A stretch of DNA of 64,000 nt, from the NCBI GenBank assembly GCA_934277545.1, contig CAKQUG010000007.1, positions 49,449 through 113,448 of the forward strand, read 5' to 3'. A program made the position numbers and the translations under genes. Position 1 is the stretch's first letter; each line of letters starts with the position of its first letter. The notes beneath the pieces were generated by a model. That model ran no database searches. It saw nothing but the letters and a program-made list of their open reading frames with translations, and had not been told where the DNA came from. Below are positions 17,387 to 26,782 of this stretch, one piece after another. This stretch comes from an uncultured Alphaproteobacteria bacterium. GTDB taxonomy: Bacteria > Pseudomonadota > Alphaproteobacteria > RF32 > CAG-239.

Positions 17387-19122
17387 TATTTATCAAAATT
17401 TTGCAAGCTATAAAACCTGAAATAAGCTCCTTTACGAACCAAAAGTTCGTCATGCGAACCTTGTTCAACGATTTTACCCTTGTCCATTACCACCAGCGAA
17501 TCCATTTCTTTTAAGGTGGAAAGACGATGGGCAATAGCAATAACCGTTTTGCCTTTCATCAATTTTTTCAAAGACTTCTGAATATAATTTTCACTTTGAC
17601 TGTCCAGCGCCGAGGTTGCCTCATCCAAAATCAAAATCGGCGCGTTTTTCAAAATAGCCCGAGCAATCGCAATACGCTGCCGTTCTCCTCCCGACAACAA
17701 AACGCCTCGTTCGCCGACTTTACTGTCATAGCCTTCCGGCAACTGTTTTATAAACTCATCAGCAAACGCCTGTTTAGCCGCGGCTTCTACTTCATCATCA
17801 GTCGCGTCAAGACGCCCATAGCGGATATTCTCTCTAATTGAGCGGTTAAACAAAGTGGTATCTTGAGGGATAACGGCAATTTGCGCCCGCAAACTTTCTT
17901 GACGAACTTTAGAAATATCTTCGCCGCCAACCACAATTTTTCCGCCGCAAACATCAAAATAACGCACAAGCAACTTTATCAATGTAGATTTTCCGCTTCC
18001 GGAATGACCGACTAATCCGATTTTTTGCCCGGATTTTATCTTTAATGAAAACTTATTGAATATATATTCTTTCTGCGGATAGCAAAAATCAATATTTTCA
18101 AAATTGATGGAACGATTACGCATATTTATATTATGTGCGTCAGGCGTATCTTGTACAAGACAAGGCTGAAAAATTAAATTTAAGCCGTCTTTAACCTGAC
18201 CGTAAGATTGAGAAAACTCACTGACAAAATAGCCAATATTCGTCGCGTCAAAAATAATTCCGTTTAACAGAGATGTAGCCAACACCACATCGGCAAGCCC
18301 GATTTTTTGCAAATACCAAAAATAAACTACGGCCGCGCAAGAAGCCGTATAGGTAAACATAAAGCAAATTTTACCCTCAAAATCAAACCAGGCGTCTTTG
18401 GTGCGTTCGGTCTGCTCGGCTTTTACGGCTGTTTTCAGCACATTGTAAAAATGCTTTTTTTCATAAAAATAATTGGCAAAACTTTTTACTAAATCCGAAT
18501 TGGTTACCGTATCAATAAACACGCCGTCGGTTTCAGCACCGAATCTGGCTCTTTTTTCGGCAAAGGAGCCTATTCTTTTTCGGATATAGAGCATTATCAG
18601 CATAAAAAGCAAATTAAACGCAAAAATAAGCAATCCCAATTCAAAATTGGCCGAACAAATCAAAAACATGGTTACAAAAAGCCCGGTAACCGGGCGGATA
18701 AAACCAAACACAAACTGTCCGTAAATTTCTTTTATGCCGGAAACGATATTTTTAGTTTTTGAAGCAATTTTACCGGCCATTTCTTCATTAAAAAAACGAA
18801 TCGAATGATGGTGAACCCGTATAAAAATATCCTTATAGACCAAACTGCAGTAATACGGCATAAATTTGCCGGCAGTATAGCGCCAGGCATAGGCTCCGGC
18901 GGCGTCAAGCAACAGCATACCGGCAAGCAAAGCGATAAAACCGAACACACCTTGCAAAACCGACGGATTTTCGGCATATTGCGGCAGCAAGCCTATAACC
19001 TGCGCCATGGCGTAAACCTGACCGCGTTCGGCAATGCTTCTGAAAATCAAAGCCAGAAGTATAACCGAAACCATAAATTTTGTTTTGCGCAAATACTTAA
19101 AAATAAAACCGAAAACACTCAT
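17386..19122 (-). CDS. ABC transporter, fused permease and ATPase (MsbA/exporter type)
   Basis: The 578-residue half-transporter has an N-terminal six-helix domain (about 1-310) and a C-terminal ATPase. Walker A GLVGHSGSGKSTL, Q-loop VIPQDTTLF, signature LLSGGERQRIAIARAIL, Walker B ILILDEATSALD and the His-switch AIAHRL are intact, so it is probably active as a homodimer. Substrate cannot be read from the sequence; lipid or drug export is the usual role. The ATG overlaps the LOG-family stop by 4 nt. Confidence 0.92.
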   Translation of the reverse strand: MSVFGFIFKYLRKTKFMVSVILLALIFRSIAERGQVYAMAQVIGLLPQYAENPSVLQGVFGFIALLAGMLLLDAAGAYAWRYTAGKFMPYYCSLVYKDIFIRVHHHSIRFFNEEMAGKIASKTKNIVSGIKEIYGQFVFGFIRPVTGLFVTMFLICSANFELGLLIFAFNLLFMLIMLYIRKRIGSFAEKRARFGAETDGVFIDTVTNSDLVKSFANYFYEKKHFYNVLKTAVKAEQTERTKDAWFDFEGKICFMFTYTASCAAVVYFWYLQKIGLADVVLATSLLNGIIFDATNIGYFVSEFSQSYGQVKDGLNLIFQPCLVQDTPDAHNINMRNRSINFENIDFCYPQKEYIFNKFSLKIKSGQKIGLVGHSGSGKSTLIKLLVRYFDVCGGKIVVGGEDISKVRQESLRAQIAVIPQDTTLFNRSIRENIRYGRLDATDDEVEAAAKQAFADEFIKQLPEGYDSKVGERGVLLSGGERQRIAIARAILKNAPILILDEATSALDSQSENYIQKSLKKLMKGKTVIAIAHRLSTLKEMDSLVVMDKGKIVEQGSHDELLVRKGAYFRFYSLQNFDK

Positions 19123-20072
19123 TGCGCCAGTTCCTTACGGCGCTTTTTAAGTTTGGTTAGTTTGTCGCTGACATTGCCGGTATCACGTCCGGTTTTCGCC
19201 AAACGGTCATACATGCGGCTGATTTCTTTTTCCAAATACGCAGTTTCAATTTCGTTACGCAAAACCGTGCGTTCCTGATAAGTACCGGAAGTATTGATTT
19301 GGTGCATTTTTTCAATACAGTCTTCAACTTCAAGATTATAGTTAAGTTTCTGTTTAATAAAATACGGCAATTCATAAACCAGCTGGCGCGCGTTAGCATA
19401 CGCTTCCTGCCCGTCGGCACATTTAATATAGCGTTTTTTCAAAAGACGGAAAGCTATTTCCAATTCCTCATTGCTGTCCACCACGATAAACGGCACCGGA
19501 TTAGCAAATCCCTCTTGAGCAATATATTTCAAAAACTCCAGCAAATGATGGAAAAAACCGTTAATGTTATAAATAATAAACGGTTTCATCGGCAACATTC
19601 CATCCTGCATGGCCACGCAATCATAAGCCAATTCATCCAAAGTTCCCACCCCGCCCGGAGCAAACACAACAAAATCGGACTCTAATAGTTTTTGCTTGCG
19701 TTCTTCCAAAGTTTTGGCCACCACAATATCCATTTTGTTAATAAGTTCGTCATCATTAGGATACAGGTCAAAATATTTTTTTGTGGTAATCCCCTGAATC
19801 GGCGAGCCTTCAACTTTGCACTGACGCTTGTTCCAGCCGTCAAGCACACCTTTGGCAACTGCCCCCATAATACCGCTGTTGGATAAACCAAAATCCAGCT
19901 TAAACTCCATTTTCACAATTTTTTTACCAAGGTTATAGGCTTCCTGCGCATACGCCGTATCATTACCGGAGCGGGAACCGCCGGCCACAAACACACGGAT
20001 ACCGTCTTCTTTGTTAGCACGCTTAAAACTTTGGATTACTTTTTCTTCTACATTGCAGGCTTGTTCTTCCAT
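19119..20072 (-). CDS. LOG-family protein (Rossmann-fold, lysine-decarboxylase-like annotation)
   Basis: The 317-residue protein contains the family signature PGGVGTLDELAYD and an N-terminal FVAGGSRSGNDTAYAQEAYNLG segment. LOG proteins release free cytokinin-type bases from nucleoside monophosphates; in bacteria many act as AMP/nucleotide phosphoribohydrolases. The core is about 190 residues, so this member has about 120 extra residues, mostly a helical charged C-terminus. GAGGAG precedes the ATG. It lies 3 nt after tgt and overlaps the ABC gene. Confidence 0.85.
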   Translation of the reverse strand: MEEQACNVEEKVIQSFKRANKEDGIRVFVAGGSRSGNDTAYAQEAYNLGKKIVKMEFKLDFGLSNSGIMGAVAKGVLDGWNKRQCKVEGSPIQGITTKKYFDLYPNDDELINKMDIVVAKTLEERKQKLLESDFVVFAPGGVGTLDELAYDCVAMQDGMLPMKPFIIYNINGFFHHLLEFLKYIAQEGFANPVPFIVVDSNEELEIAFRLLKKRYIKCADGQEAYANARQLVYELPYFIKQKLNYNLEVEDCIEKMHQINTSGTYQERTVLRNEIETAYLEKEISRMYDRLAKTGRDTGNVSDKLTKLKKRRKELAQ

Positions 20073-20075
20073 GGC

Positions 20076-21200
20076 TTATAACTCCTCTATATCGCCTTTG
20101 GCCTGATTAGCATAAAATTCGGCGGCAAATTCTTGAAGCGTATCGTTTTTAATGGCGGCACGCAATCCCTGCATTAGGCGTTCATAATAGCGGATATTGT
20201 GCCAGGTAAGCAGCATAATTCCCAAAACCTCATTGCATTTTTGCAAGTGGTGGATATATGCTCGGCTGTAATGTGTGCACAGCGGGCAGTCGCAGCCTTC
20301 TTCCAAAGGACGAGGGTCTTCGCGATGACGAGCGTTGCGAATGTTTATCGGCCCGTATTTGGTAAAAGCCTGCGCTGTACGGCCGGAGCGGGTCGGCATA
20401 ACGCAGTCGAACATATCAACGCCGCGCAAAACCGCGCCGACAATATCGTCAGGACGCCCCACACCCATTAAATAACGCGGCTTGTCTTCGGGCAGCATAC
20501 CCGGCGCGTAATCAAGAACTTCAAACATTTTTTCCTGCCCCTCGCCGATAGCCAATCCGCCGATTGCATAGCCGTCAAAACCGATTTCACGCAAGGCCTT
20601 GGCAGATTCTTCACGCAAATCTTTATAGACATTACCTTGCTGAATGCCGAAAATTCCATAGCCGTCGCGGTCAACAAACGCTTCTTTGCTGCGTTTGGCC
20701 CAACGCATGGACATCCGCATTGATTTAGCGCAAGTTTCATAGGTGGAAGGATACGGAGTGCACTCGTCCAAACACATGGTAATGTTTGAATCCAATTTAT
20801 GCTGAATTTTCATAGACTCTTCCGGGCTTAAAAAGAACTTTTTACCGTCAACATGCGAACGGAAAGTAACACCCTCCTCGGTCAGCTTGCGCAAACCGCT
20901 CAGGCTCATAACCTGAAAACCGCCGGAATCGGTCAAAATAGGCTTATTCCAATTCATAAATTTATGCAGTCCGCCCATTTTTTCGACTAAATCAGCGCCG
21001 GGACGCAACATTAAGTGATAAGTATTGCCCAGCAAAATTTCCGCGCCGGTTGCCGCCACGCTTTCCGGCATCATGGCTTTAACCGTACCGCAGGTTCCCA
21101 CCGGCATAAACGCCGGAGTGTTCACGACGCCGTGTTTGGTGATTAAACGTCCCAAACGGCTTTTGCCGACTTTTTTATCAATCTCAAATTTCAGTCCCAT
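20076..21200 (-). CDS. tgt: tRNA-guanine(34) transglycosylase
   Basis: Tgt exchanges guanine 34 for preQ1 in GUN-anticodon tRNAs. The protein has the full 374 residues. Seen: ILTDSGGFQVMSLSGLRKLTEEGVTFRSH, the nucleophile region VMPTRSGRTAQAFT, and the zinc site C-D-C-P-L-C with a downstream His (LLTWHNIRYY). AAAGGGGAAT precedes the ATG. queA is not adjacent here. Confidence 0.98.
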   Translation of the reverse strand: MGLKFEIDKKVGKSRLGRLITKHGVVNTPAFMPVGTCGTVKAMMPESVAATGAEILLGNTYHLMLRPGADLVEKMGGLHKFMNWNKPILTDSGGFQVMSLSGLRKLTEEGVTFRSHVDGKKFFLSPEESMKIQHKLDSNITMCLDECTPYPSTYETCAKSMRMSMRWAKRSKEAFVDRDGYGIFGIQQGNVYKDLREESAKALREIGFDGYAIGGLAIGEGQEKMFEVLDYAPGMLPEDKPRYLMGVGRPDDIVGAVLRGVDMFDCVMPTRSGRTAQAFTKYGPINIRNARHREDPRPLEEGCDCPLCTHYSRAYIHHLQKCNEVLGIMLLTWHNIRYYERLMQGLRAAIKNDTLQEFAAEFYANQAKGDIEEL

Positions 21201-21213
21201 GTCATATTCCCCT

Positions 21214-22368
21214 TTATCTTACTTGTGAACGAGGCGGAACAGGATTGCCCATTCCTTTTTCTAAATTTTTTCTATTTACATATCCGGCTTCGCCGTTGTC
21301 AATGATAATTTTAAACCAGCTTTTATCGGGAGTATAGCCGACAACCCGCACGGTTTGCCCTTCAACACCATCTTTTAAAACGTCATAGCGGCTATCCGGC
21401 CCGTAATAAATTTTTCCGGCCTTTTTAAGATGAAAAATATAATTATCATCGCCTTTGTCGCCGTCAACCTTGATTATATGGCTTTCAATTTGGTCGTCCG
21501 CCACCCGAACGCCGCCGATTTCCATTTCTTTATAATAGCTTGTGCTTGTATGGTGCGGCAAATTAACCAGCCCGATTTTACCCATAAAGAAAACGACATA
21601 AACTACAGCCACCGCAGCCAAAAACACCGGCAACACCAGTTGGCGGATTCTTAATTCCGCCGCTGACCATTTAGGTAAAGCCACGGCTTTTTGCGGATGA
21701 AAGTCTAAATTGTCAATAAATTTTTGCAACACCGCATTTTCATGGCTGTTCCGCTTAGTCATCAACTGCGCCTGCTTAGCATAAATCCATGCCATATCTT
21801 TACGGCCGGCGCTTTCATACGCCGCAGCGTTGTGCACCAGCAATTTAAAGTTATCTTCATCATTTGCCTGCACGGCGTTATAATTAAATTTCAGTGCCTC
21901 GATATTTTCAAAAAAGGCCTTAACTCCCCACCAGCCGCGCAGCCAGTTTGACACCGAGGTTGAAACCACCATTTCTTTAGCCTCGGCATAATTGCAAATA
22001 TCTTTGGTTTCTTTTTTATTAAAACCGCTGATAAACGCCGTTATGCGGCGCTGTTTTAAAACCCGCAGAGCCGCGTCGTCTTTGCCTTTTTGATTTTTAT
22101 AGGCATTCAGCGAATCCATATCGGGAAAGTCTTTTTCATTGTAAATTACAGACAATAAATCATAACGCAGACGCTTTTCCTGGTCTTTAAGCACATTATA
22201 GGCCACGGAAATTTTTTGAAAAATCTCAACCGCATTCGGATTATCGTTATGGTCGGGATGCCAATATTTGGCACGGTCATAATACTGCCGTTTGATTAAA
22301 GACAGCGGAGCGTCGGGCAAAACTTCTAATACTTTATAATAACCTTCAGCATCAAAATCAGAGCTCAT
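21214..22368 (-). CDS. J-domain protein with membrane helix and C-terminal SH3-like domain
   Basis: Residues 9-75 are a J domain with the HPD motif (KYWHPDHNDNPNAVEIFQKIS), which would stimulate a DnaK partner. Residues about 235-265 form one transmembrane helix (LVLPVFLAAVAVVYVVFFMGKI). The C-terminus (about 300-375) resembles a bacterial SH3 domain, with VRVVGYTPDKSWFKIIIDNGEAGYVNRKNLE. This places an SH3 domain in the periplasm if the J domain is cytoplasmic. It lacks the G/F and zinc regions of DnaJ. Its ATG overlaps the end of the upstream ATPase gene by 11 nt. Confidence 0.85.
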   Translation of the reverse strand: MSSDFDAEGYYKVLEVLPDAPLSLIKRQYYDRAKYWHPDHNDNPNAVEIFQKISVAYNVLKDQEKRLRYDLLSVIYNEKDFPDMDSLNAYKNQKGKDDAALRVLKQRRITAFISGFNKKETKDICNYAEAKEMVVSTSVSNWLRGWWGVKAFFENIEALKFNYNAVQANDEDNFKLLVHNAAAYESAGRKDMAWIYAKQAQLMTKRNSHENAVLQKFIDNLDFHPQKAVALPKWSAAELRIRQLVLPVFLAAVAVVYVVFFMGKIGLVNLPHHTSTSYYKEMEIGGVRVADDQIESHIIKVDGDKGDDNYIFHLKKAGKIYYGPDSRYDVLKDGVEGQTVRVVGYTPDKSWFKIIIDNGEAGYVNRKNLEKGMGNPVPPRSQVR

Positions 22369-23218
22369 CAGCAGTTCCTTTCAGCCACAATTTTTTGGCA
22401 ATATTCATTATATCTTCCGCCGCTTCCGAATTCGGGTAGCGATTCAGGAGTAAAACATGGTTGCGGATGGCGTCGCGAACTCTGGTATCGCGGCGAATTA
22501 CTCCCAACAAACGGGGTGTTGACGACATATATTGCTCACAACCGCGCCGCAACGTGTCATAGGTTCTTATCCCCTCTTCATACGAATTAGCATAGTTTAT
22601 TAAAATTTGCAAACTCTTATATGGAAAGTTTCGGCTGCTCTTTTGCAAAAAATCATAAGCCGACACCACGCTTGCCGGCTCGGCGGTGCAAATTAAAATT
22701 ATATTCGCCGGCGGCAGCAAATTATACAAAACTTTTTCCGAAGACGGCAAGTCAACCACAACTTCATTATAATTCTGCGCCAGTAAAGCCAAATCTTCGC
22801 GCAAAAGCTGCAGGCGTCCAATCGGCACGCTTTCCAGCAAATCACTGCCGACCACACCGCTGATAACGTCAAACTTTTTCTTATTTACCGGGGTTATCGC
22901 CTGGTTTAAAGTAATTTTTCCGTCAATAACTTCGTTCAGATAATGCTTATAATCCAAATCAAGCTGAAAATCGGTGTTAAGCAAACCGTTATTGGCGTCA
23001 AACAGCAAAACGCTTTTATGCAGCAGATTTAAAGCATGCGCCAAGGTTATGGAAATCCAGGTTTTACCCATTCCGCCCAAACCGGAAACTACCGCCGTAA
23101 CCGGAATCTGCGGCGTTAAAAATAAATTTTCGGCAATTTTTACATTATCTTTATTTATCATCTTGTACTTTTCTGTTTTTGTTATTATGATAGTGGCAAA
23201 TTTATTGTTTTCTTGCAA
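22358..23218 (-). CDS. ParA/MinD-superfamily ATPase
   Basis: The 286-residue protein has the deviant Walker A VVSGLGGMGKTWISITLAHAL, the VLLFDANNGLLNTDFQL switch region and VVDLPSSE, resembling FlhG/MinD-like ATPases that place complexes at membranes or poles. The start is uncertain: ATG at 23218 has AAAGG 8 nt upstream; a second ATG at 23161 (MINKDNVK) has a weak site. No flagellar gene or parB partner lies next to it; the adjacent J-domain membrane protein could be a partner. Confidence 0.85.
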   Translation of the reverse strand: MQENNKFATIIITKTEKYKMINKDNVKIAENLFLTPQIPVTAVVSGLGGMGKTWISITLAHALNLLHKSVLLFDANNGLLNTDFQLDLDYKHYLNEVIDGKITLNQAITPVNKKKFDVISGVVGSDLLESVPIGRLQLLREDLALLAQNYNEVVVDLPSSEKVLYNLLPPANIILICTAEPASVVSAYDFLQKSSRNFPYKSLQILINYANSYEEGIRTYDTLRRGCEQYMSSTPRLLGVIRRDTRVRDAIRNHVLLLNRYPNSEAAEDIMNIAKKLWLKGTADEL

Positions 23219-23280
23219 ATGATTAAAACCTTTTTAACACAATTTATTTATCATTATGGCAGAAAAAACGGGAAACACAG

Positions 23281-24252
23281 ATGAGAAGGCTTTTATTTTA
23301 TATTTTAATTTTGCTGACGGCAATGACGCAAAGCTGTTTTGCCCAAAATATGGTGCAAAAAGAAAGTTATTTGAAAGATGATGTTTATGCCCTGGGGGTG
23401 CCGGATTATCCGCCTTTTTCTTATTATGAACCTACCCCGCGTGCCGGCGCGATTTATTACAGCGCTTTTTTAAAGCCCTTGCAGGATATTGCCCAAAAAA
23501 ATGATTTTAAGCTGCAAGACAGTCCTTTTGCGAATATTCCGACACTGGAAAATGTGATTTTGGATATTCGAAGCGGAAAAGCTCAATTCTTTTTGGGAGC
23601 CTATTCTAACACTAAAATGTTTACCGGCATAGAATTGGTCTATCCGGCGGCTGTTTCCAACCCTATTCATGTTATCACACTGCCTGAAACGCAGGAAAAA
23701 ATAAAATCAGCCAAAGATTTGGCTAATCTGAAAGGCGTTATCAGCAAAACCGAATATTTAAGCGATTTCGTTTTACGCAAAATCAAACCGCTGAAACTGA
23801 CTTATCTGGACTCTCCGTATGACACTTATGAAAAACTGTTTAACGGCGAAGCAGACTACATTATCGGCAGTTTATATTACAACCGCATTATGGCCAGCCG
23901 TTACGGAATTGAACAATATTTATCCTATTCTTCTAAGCCGCTGTTTAAAATTCCGGTTTTTGTTGCCTTGTCAAAACTGACACCGCAAATGTCTTTATAT
24001 GAAAAAATATTAGTTGCAGAATTTAACAAGCCGGATTTCGGCAATGCCGTAAAAGGAGAAATTTTACGCATAGTTGAAGAAGAAATTGCCAAAAACCAAG
24101 GTATTGTGCCGCCGGCGTTTGCACAGCATATTGCTCCGGCAACCGAAACCGAATTGCCGACTACCGACGCTCCGGGAGCAAACCGCGGCGGAAGAGTTGT
24201 GGAACAGCAACGGCAGGAAAAATCTATTGACGAAGTACTTGATGGAATTTAA
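23281..24252 (+). CDS. Periplasmic solute-binding-like protein (SBP family 3 type)
   Basis: The 323-residue product begins with a signal peptide (residues 1-21, cleavage SCFA-QN). The body has the YALGVPDYPPFSYYE opening, GKAQFFLGAY, DLANLKGV and YEKLFNGEADYIIGSLYYNRIMAS phrases of amino-acid-type binding proteins. The last 45 residues (Pro/Thr/Arg/Gln-rich) are extra and probably disordered. No ABC permease or ATPase lies alongside. It heads a three-gene plus-strand run with a GST-like gene and a lipoprotein. Confidence 0.8.
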   Translation: MRRLLFYILILLTAMTQSCFAQNMVQKESYLKDDVYALGVPDYPPFSYYEPTPRAGAIYYSAFLKPLQDIAQKNDFKLQDSPFANIPTLENVILDIRSGKAQFFLGAYSNTKMFTGIELVYPAAVSNPIHVITLPETQEKIKSAKDLANLKGVISKTEYLSDFVLRKIKPLKLTYLDSPYDTYEKLFNGEADYIIGSLYYNRIMASRYGIEQYLSYSSKPLFKIPVFVALSKLTPQMSLYEKILVAEFNKPDFGNAVKGEILRIVEEEIAKNQGIVPPAFAQHIAPATETELPTTDAPGANRGGRVVEQQRQEKSIDEVLDGI

Positions 24253-24265
24253 GGAGGTTTTATAA

Positions 24266-24931
24266 ATGGTTCTTTTAGTGCATAACAGTGTTTTGCCTCA
24301 ATGCCGCAAAATCAGAATTTTGATGGCCGAGAAAAAAATGCTGTTTGTTTTGAAAGAAGAAAATCCGTGGAAATTGTCGAAGGATATTATGAAAATAAAT
24401 CCGGCCGGCGAACTCCCCGTGTTTATTTATGACGGAAATATTATTTCCGGCAATTACGCCATTACCGAATTTTTGGAAGAAACCTACACGCAAAACCGCC
24501 TTATTAGCGGCAATAACAAAGAACGCGCTGAAATCAGACGTTTGGTCGACTGGTTTGACAACAAATTCGGCCGTGAGGTTTATCAATATATCGCCGGTGA
24601 AAAAATATATAAGCGTTTTGCGCTGCAGCAGCCGCCGGAATCCCGCCGCATTAAGGCCGGAATTAACAACCTGCGCTTTCATTTGGAATATATAGACTGG
24701 ATTACCGAACGCTATAATTATTTGGCCGGCAATAACTTTTCGCTTGCCGACATCAGCGCCGCCGCTCAGCTTTCTATTATTGACTATTTGGGCGATGTGC
24801 CTTGGGAAGACTATAAAAATGCCAAACTTTGGTATTCTAAAATTAAATCACGCCCGAGCTTTAAAGACATCTTAGGCGACAGGTTTAAAGGCATTTACCC
24901 GGCTAAACATTATGATGATTTGGATTTTTAA
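24266..24931 (+). CDS. Glutathione S-transferase family protein
   Basis: The 221-residue protein has an N-terminal thioredoxin-fold GST domain (LVHNSVLPQCRKIRILMAEKK, then INPAGELPVFIYDGNIISGNYAITEFLEE) and an all-helical C-terminal domain ending in the YNYLAGNNFSLADISAAAQLSIIDYLG motif. It probably binds glutathione; the substrate is unknown. AAGGAGG precedes the ATG. It lies 13 nt after the binding-protein gene. Confidence 0.9.
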   Translation: MVLLVHNSVLPQCRKIRILMAEKKMLFVLKEENPWKLSKDIMKINPAGELPVFIYDGNIISGNYAITEFLEETYTQNRLISGNNKERAEIRRLVDWFDNKFGREVYQYIAGEKIYKRFALQQPPESRRIKAGINNLRFHLEYIDWITERYNYLAGNNFSLADISAAAQLSIIDYLGDVPWEDYKNAKLWYSKIKSRPSFKDILGDRFKGIYPAKHYDDLDF

Positions 24932-24932
24932 C

Positions 24933-25394
24933 ATGAGATATTTACTGCCGGCAATATTGTTTTTTTTAGCTTCCTGCTCATCTTGGAGCAGCGGAGAAGG
25001 ACAAATTATCTACCACTGGGAGCGTGAACGCACCGGGGTACAGAAATTTTCCCGCGACCATTCCGAATGTTTGAAAAAAGCCGAAGGCTGGCTACATTGG
25101 CCGGACTTCAGTAGCTGGCTTTATTCGGAAGAATACCGCTATAACATTGTGGTGGATTGGCACAAAACAAAGGGTATTTGGGCAAGTTATGTACCTTATC
25201 GCGGAGCCTCGCCGCTGTTGGTAAATTCTATTCGCGATTCGGCAGATTCCGACCCGAGAGAATATCGCCTGTGCATGGAAGCCAAAGGCTATTGGCACAG
25301 AAAATATGATATTCCGACCGTAACCAATGTCTTTGTTTATAACCCGCAAAAAGGCACAGACCGCGTGCCGTTGGAAGATATTTACAGCAAATAA
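24933..25394 (+). CDS. Small lipoprotein of unknown function
   Basis: The 153-residue product begins MRYLLPAILFFLASCSSWSS, a lipoprotein signal with Cys15 as the acylation site. The mature part is aromatic-rich (many Trp and Tyr) with no recognised domain. I chose this ATG, one base past the GST-like stop, because it gives a normal signal peptide; an ATG at 24912 would add seven residues inside the previous gene. The 3' end overlaps the convergent OMF gene by 13 nt. Confidence 0.75.
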   Translation: MRYLLPAILFFLASCSSWSSGEGQIIYHWERERTGVQKFSRDHSECLKKAEGWLHWPDFSSWLYSEEYRYNIVVDWHKTKGIWASYVPYRGASPLLVNSIRDSADSDPREYRLCMEAKGYWHRKYDIPTVTNVFVYNPQKGTDRVPLEDIYSK

Positions 25395-26782
25395 CCGCCG
25401 CCGCAGGCTTTATAATAAGCTACCAGATTTTGAAAAACCTGCGCCCGGCTTTGCAGGCTGTTGTTTTGAGCCTGCAATCTGTTTTGTTCCATTGTCAAAA
25501 AGTCGGAAAATTCAATCAGCCCGTTACGATAACGCTCGGCCGACGCTGAAACGACTTTGTTCATTTTAGCCACGGCGTTATTTTGCGCCTGATTGCTTTT
25601 AAGTTCGTTTTGTACGGCGGTCATAGCATTTTTTAATTCCGCCACGGCTGACAGCACCGATTTTTTATATTGAGCCATGGCTTCCTCTTTTTGCGCTTTT
25701 AGGCTTTCAACCTGATTTTGCAGTCGGTTCCAATCTAAAAGCGGAACCGAAATCAACGGCTCATAACTATAGCCCTGACTTTTGGAATTAAACAGACTGT
25801 TGCCGCCGCTCGCGGCATAACCCCACAACGCCGACACACTGACATCAGGATATAAATCGGCCACCGCCGCACCGACCAAAGCATTTTGCGCTATCAAATT
25901 TTGTTCCGCCGCCGCCACATCGGGGCGATTGCGGATTACCTCAGCCGGCAAAGCATATAAGGCTTTGGTATTGTATCGGTAACTGCCGGCAAATATCGGC
26001 GAGCTTTTATTAACATCTATTGGCAGCTGCAACGGCAGAACTCCGGCCAGCACCGCCAGCGCATTTTTATATTGTTCCGTTTCGCTTTGCAGAGCCGGAA
26101 TCTGCGCTTCGGTCGCCGCCACCAAATATTCCGCCTGATTATAAGCAATATCGTCGGTTAATCCGCTTTTATATTTAGCGGAAACCGTGGAAAATATGTC
26201 TTTTTGCAAAGCTAAATTTTGGCGGGCTATGCGTAATTTTTCCGCCGATAATTTCATATTGATATAATTTGCCGCCAGTTCCGCTGCCACCACGGTTTTA
26301 ACATTGTTAAGCGTATATGTTTCCGCTTTCAGCTGAGCTTCCGCCGCTTCATCCTGCCGGCGTCCTTTGCCCCACAAATCAAATTCCCACGAAGCGTCGA
26401 ATCCGGCGGTATAATAACGGCTGTCGGCGGTCTGACCGATATTTTTACTGTTTTTTTGATAATTATAACCGCCGCTGCCGTTTATTTGCGGCAAAAATGC
26501 GGCTCGGCTTATTTGCAGCGACGCCCTGGCTTGTTTTAAGCGCGCAACTGCAATTTCTATATCCGTACTGTTTTGCAACCCCAAATCAATAAGGCGGTTC
26601 AAATCATCATCTCCAAACAGCGCATACCAGTTTTTTGCCGGCTGAACACCTTTTTTCAACGCCAATTCCCGTTTTATAACATTATCGCTATAGCGGCCGG
26701 GCTTAACATAATCCGGTCCCACCGTGCAGGCAGCCGCAGCAAAGCATATCAACAACACAGAACTTGTCTTACGCATTTTCAT
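25382..26782 (-). CDS. RND efflux outer-membrane lipoprotein (OprM/NodT family)
   Basis: The 466-residue channel starts with a lipoprotein signal (FAAAACTVGPDYVKP, Cys19). Two tandem coiled-coil repeats follow, with the family phrases NWYALFGDDDLNRLIDLGLQNS, RPDVAAAEQNLIAQNALVGAAVADLYPDVS and VSASAERYRNGLIEFSDFLTME. It forms the outer-membrane exit duct of the tripartite pump encoded just upstream. Its start overlaps the RND permease gene by 14 nt. Confidence 0.95.
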   Translation of the reverse strand: MKMRKTSSVLLICFAAAACTVGPDYVKPGRYSDNVIKRELALKKGVQPAKNWYALFGDDDLNRLIDLGLQNSTDIEIAVARLKQARASLQISRAAFLPQINGSGGYNYQKNSKNIGQTADSRYYTAGFDASWEFDLWGKGRRQDEAAEAQLKAETYTLNNVKTVVAAELAANYINMKLSAEKLRIARQNLALQKDIFSTVSAKYKSGLTDDIAYNQAEYLVAATEAQIPALQSETEQYKNALAVLAGVLPLQLPIDVNKSSPIFAGSYRYNTKALYALPAEVIRNRPDVAAAEQNLIAQNALVGAAVADLYPDVSVSALWGYAASGGNSLFNSKSQGYSYEPLISVPLLDWNRLQNQVESLKAQKEEAMAQYKKSVLSAVAELKNAMTAVQNELKSNQAQNNAVAKMNKVVSASAERYRNGLIEFSDFLTMEQNRLQAQNNSLQSRAQVFQNLVAYYKACGGGYLL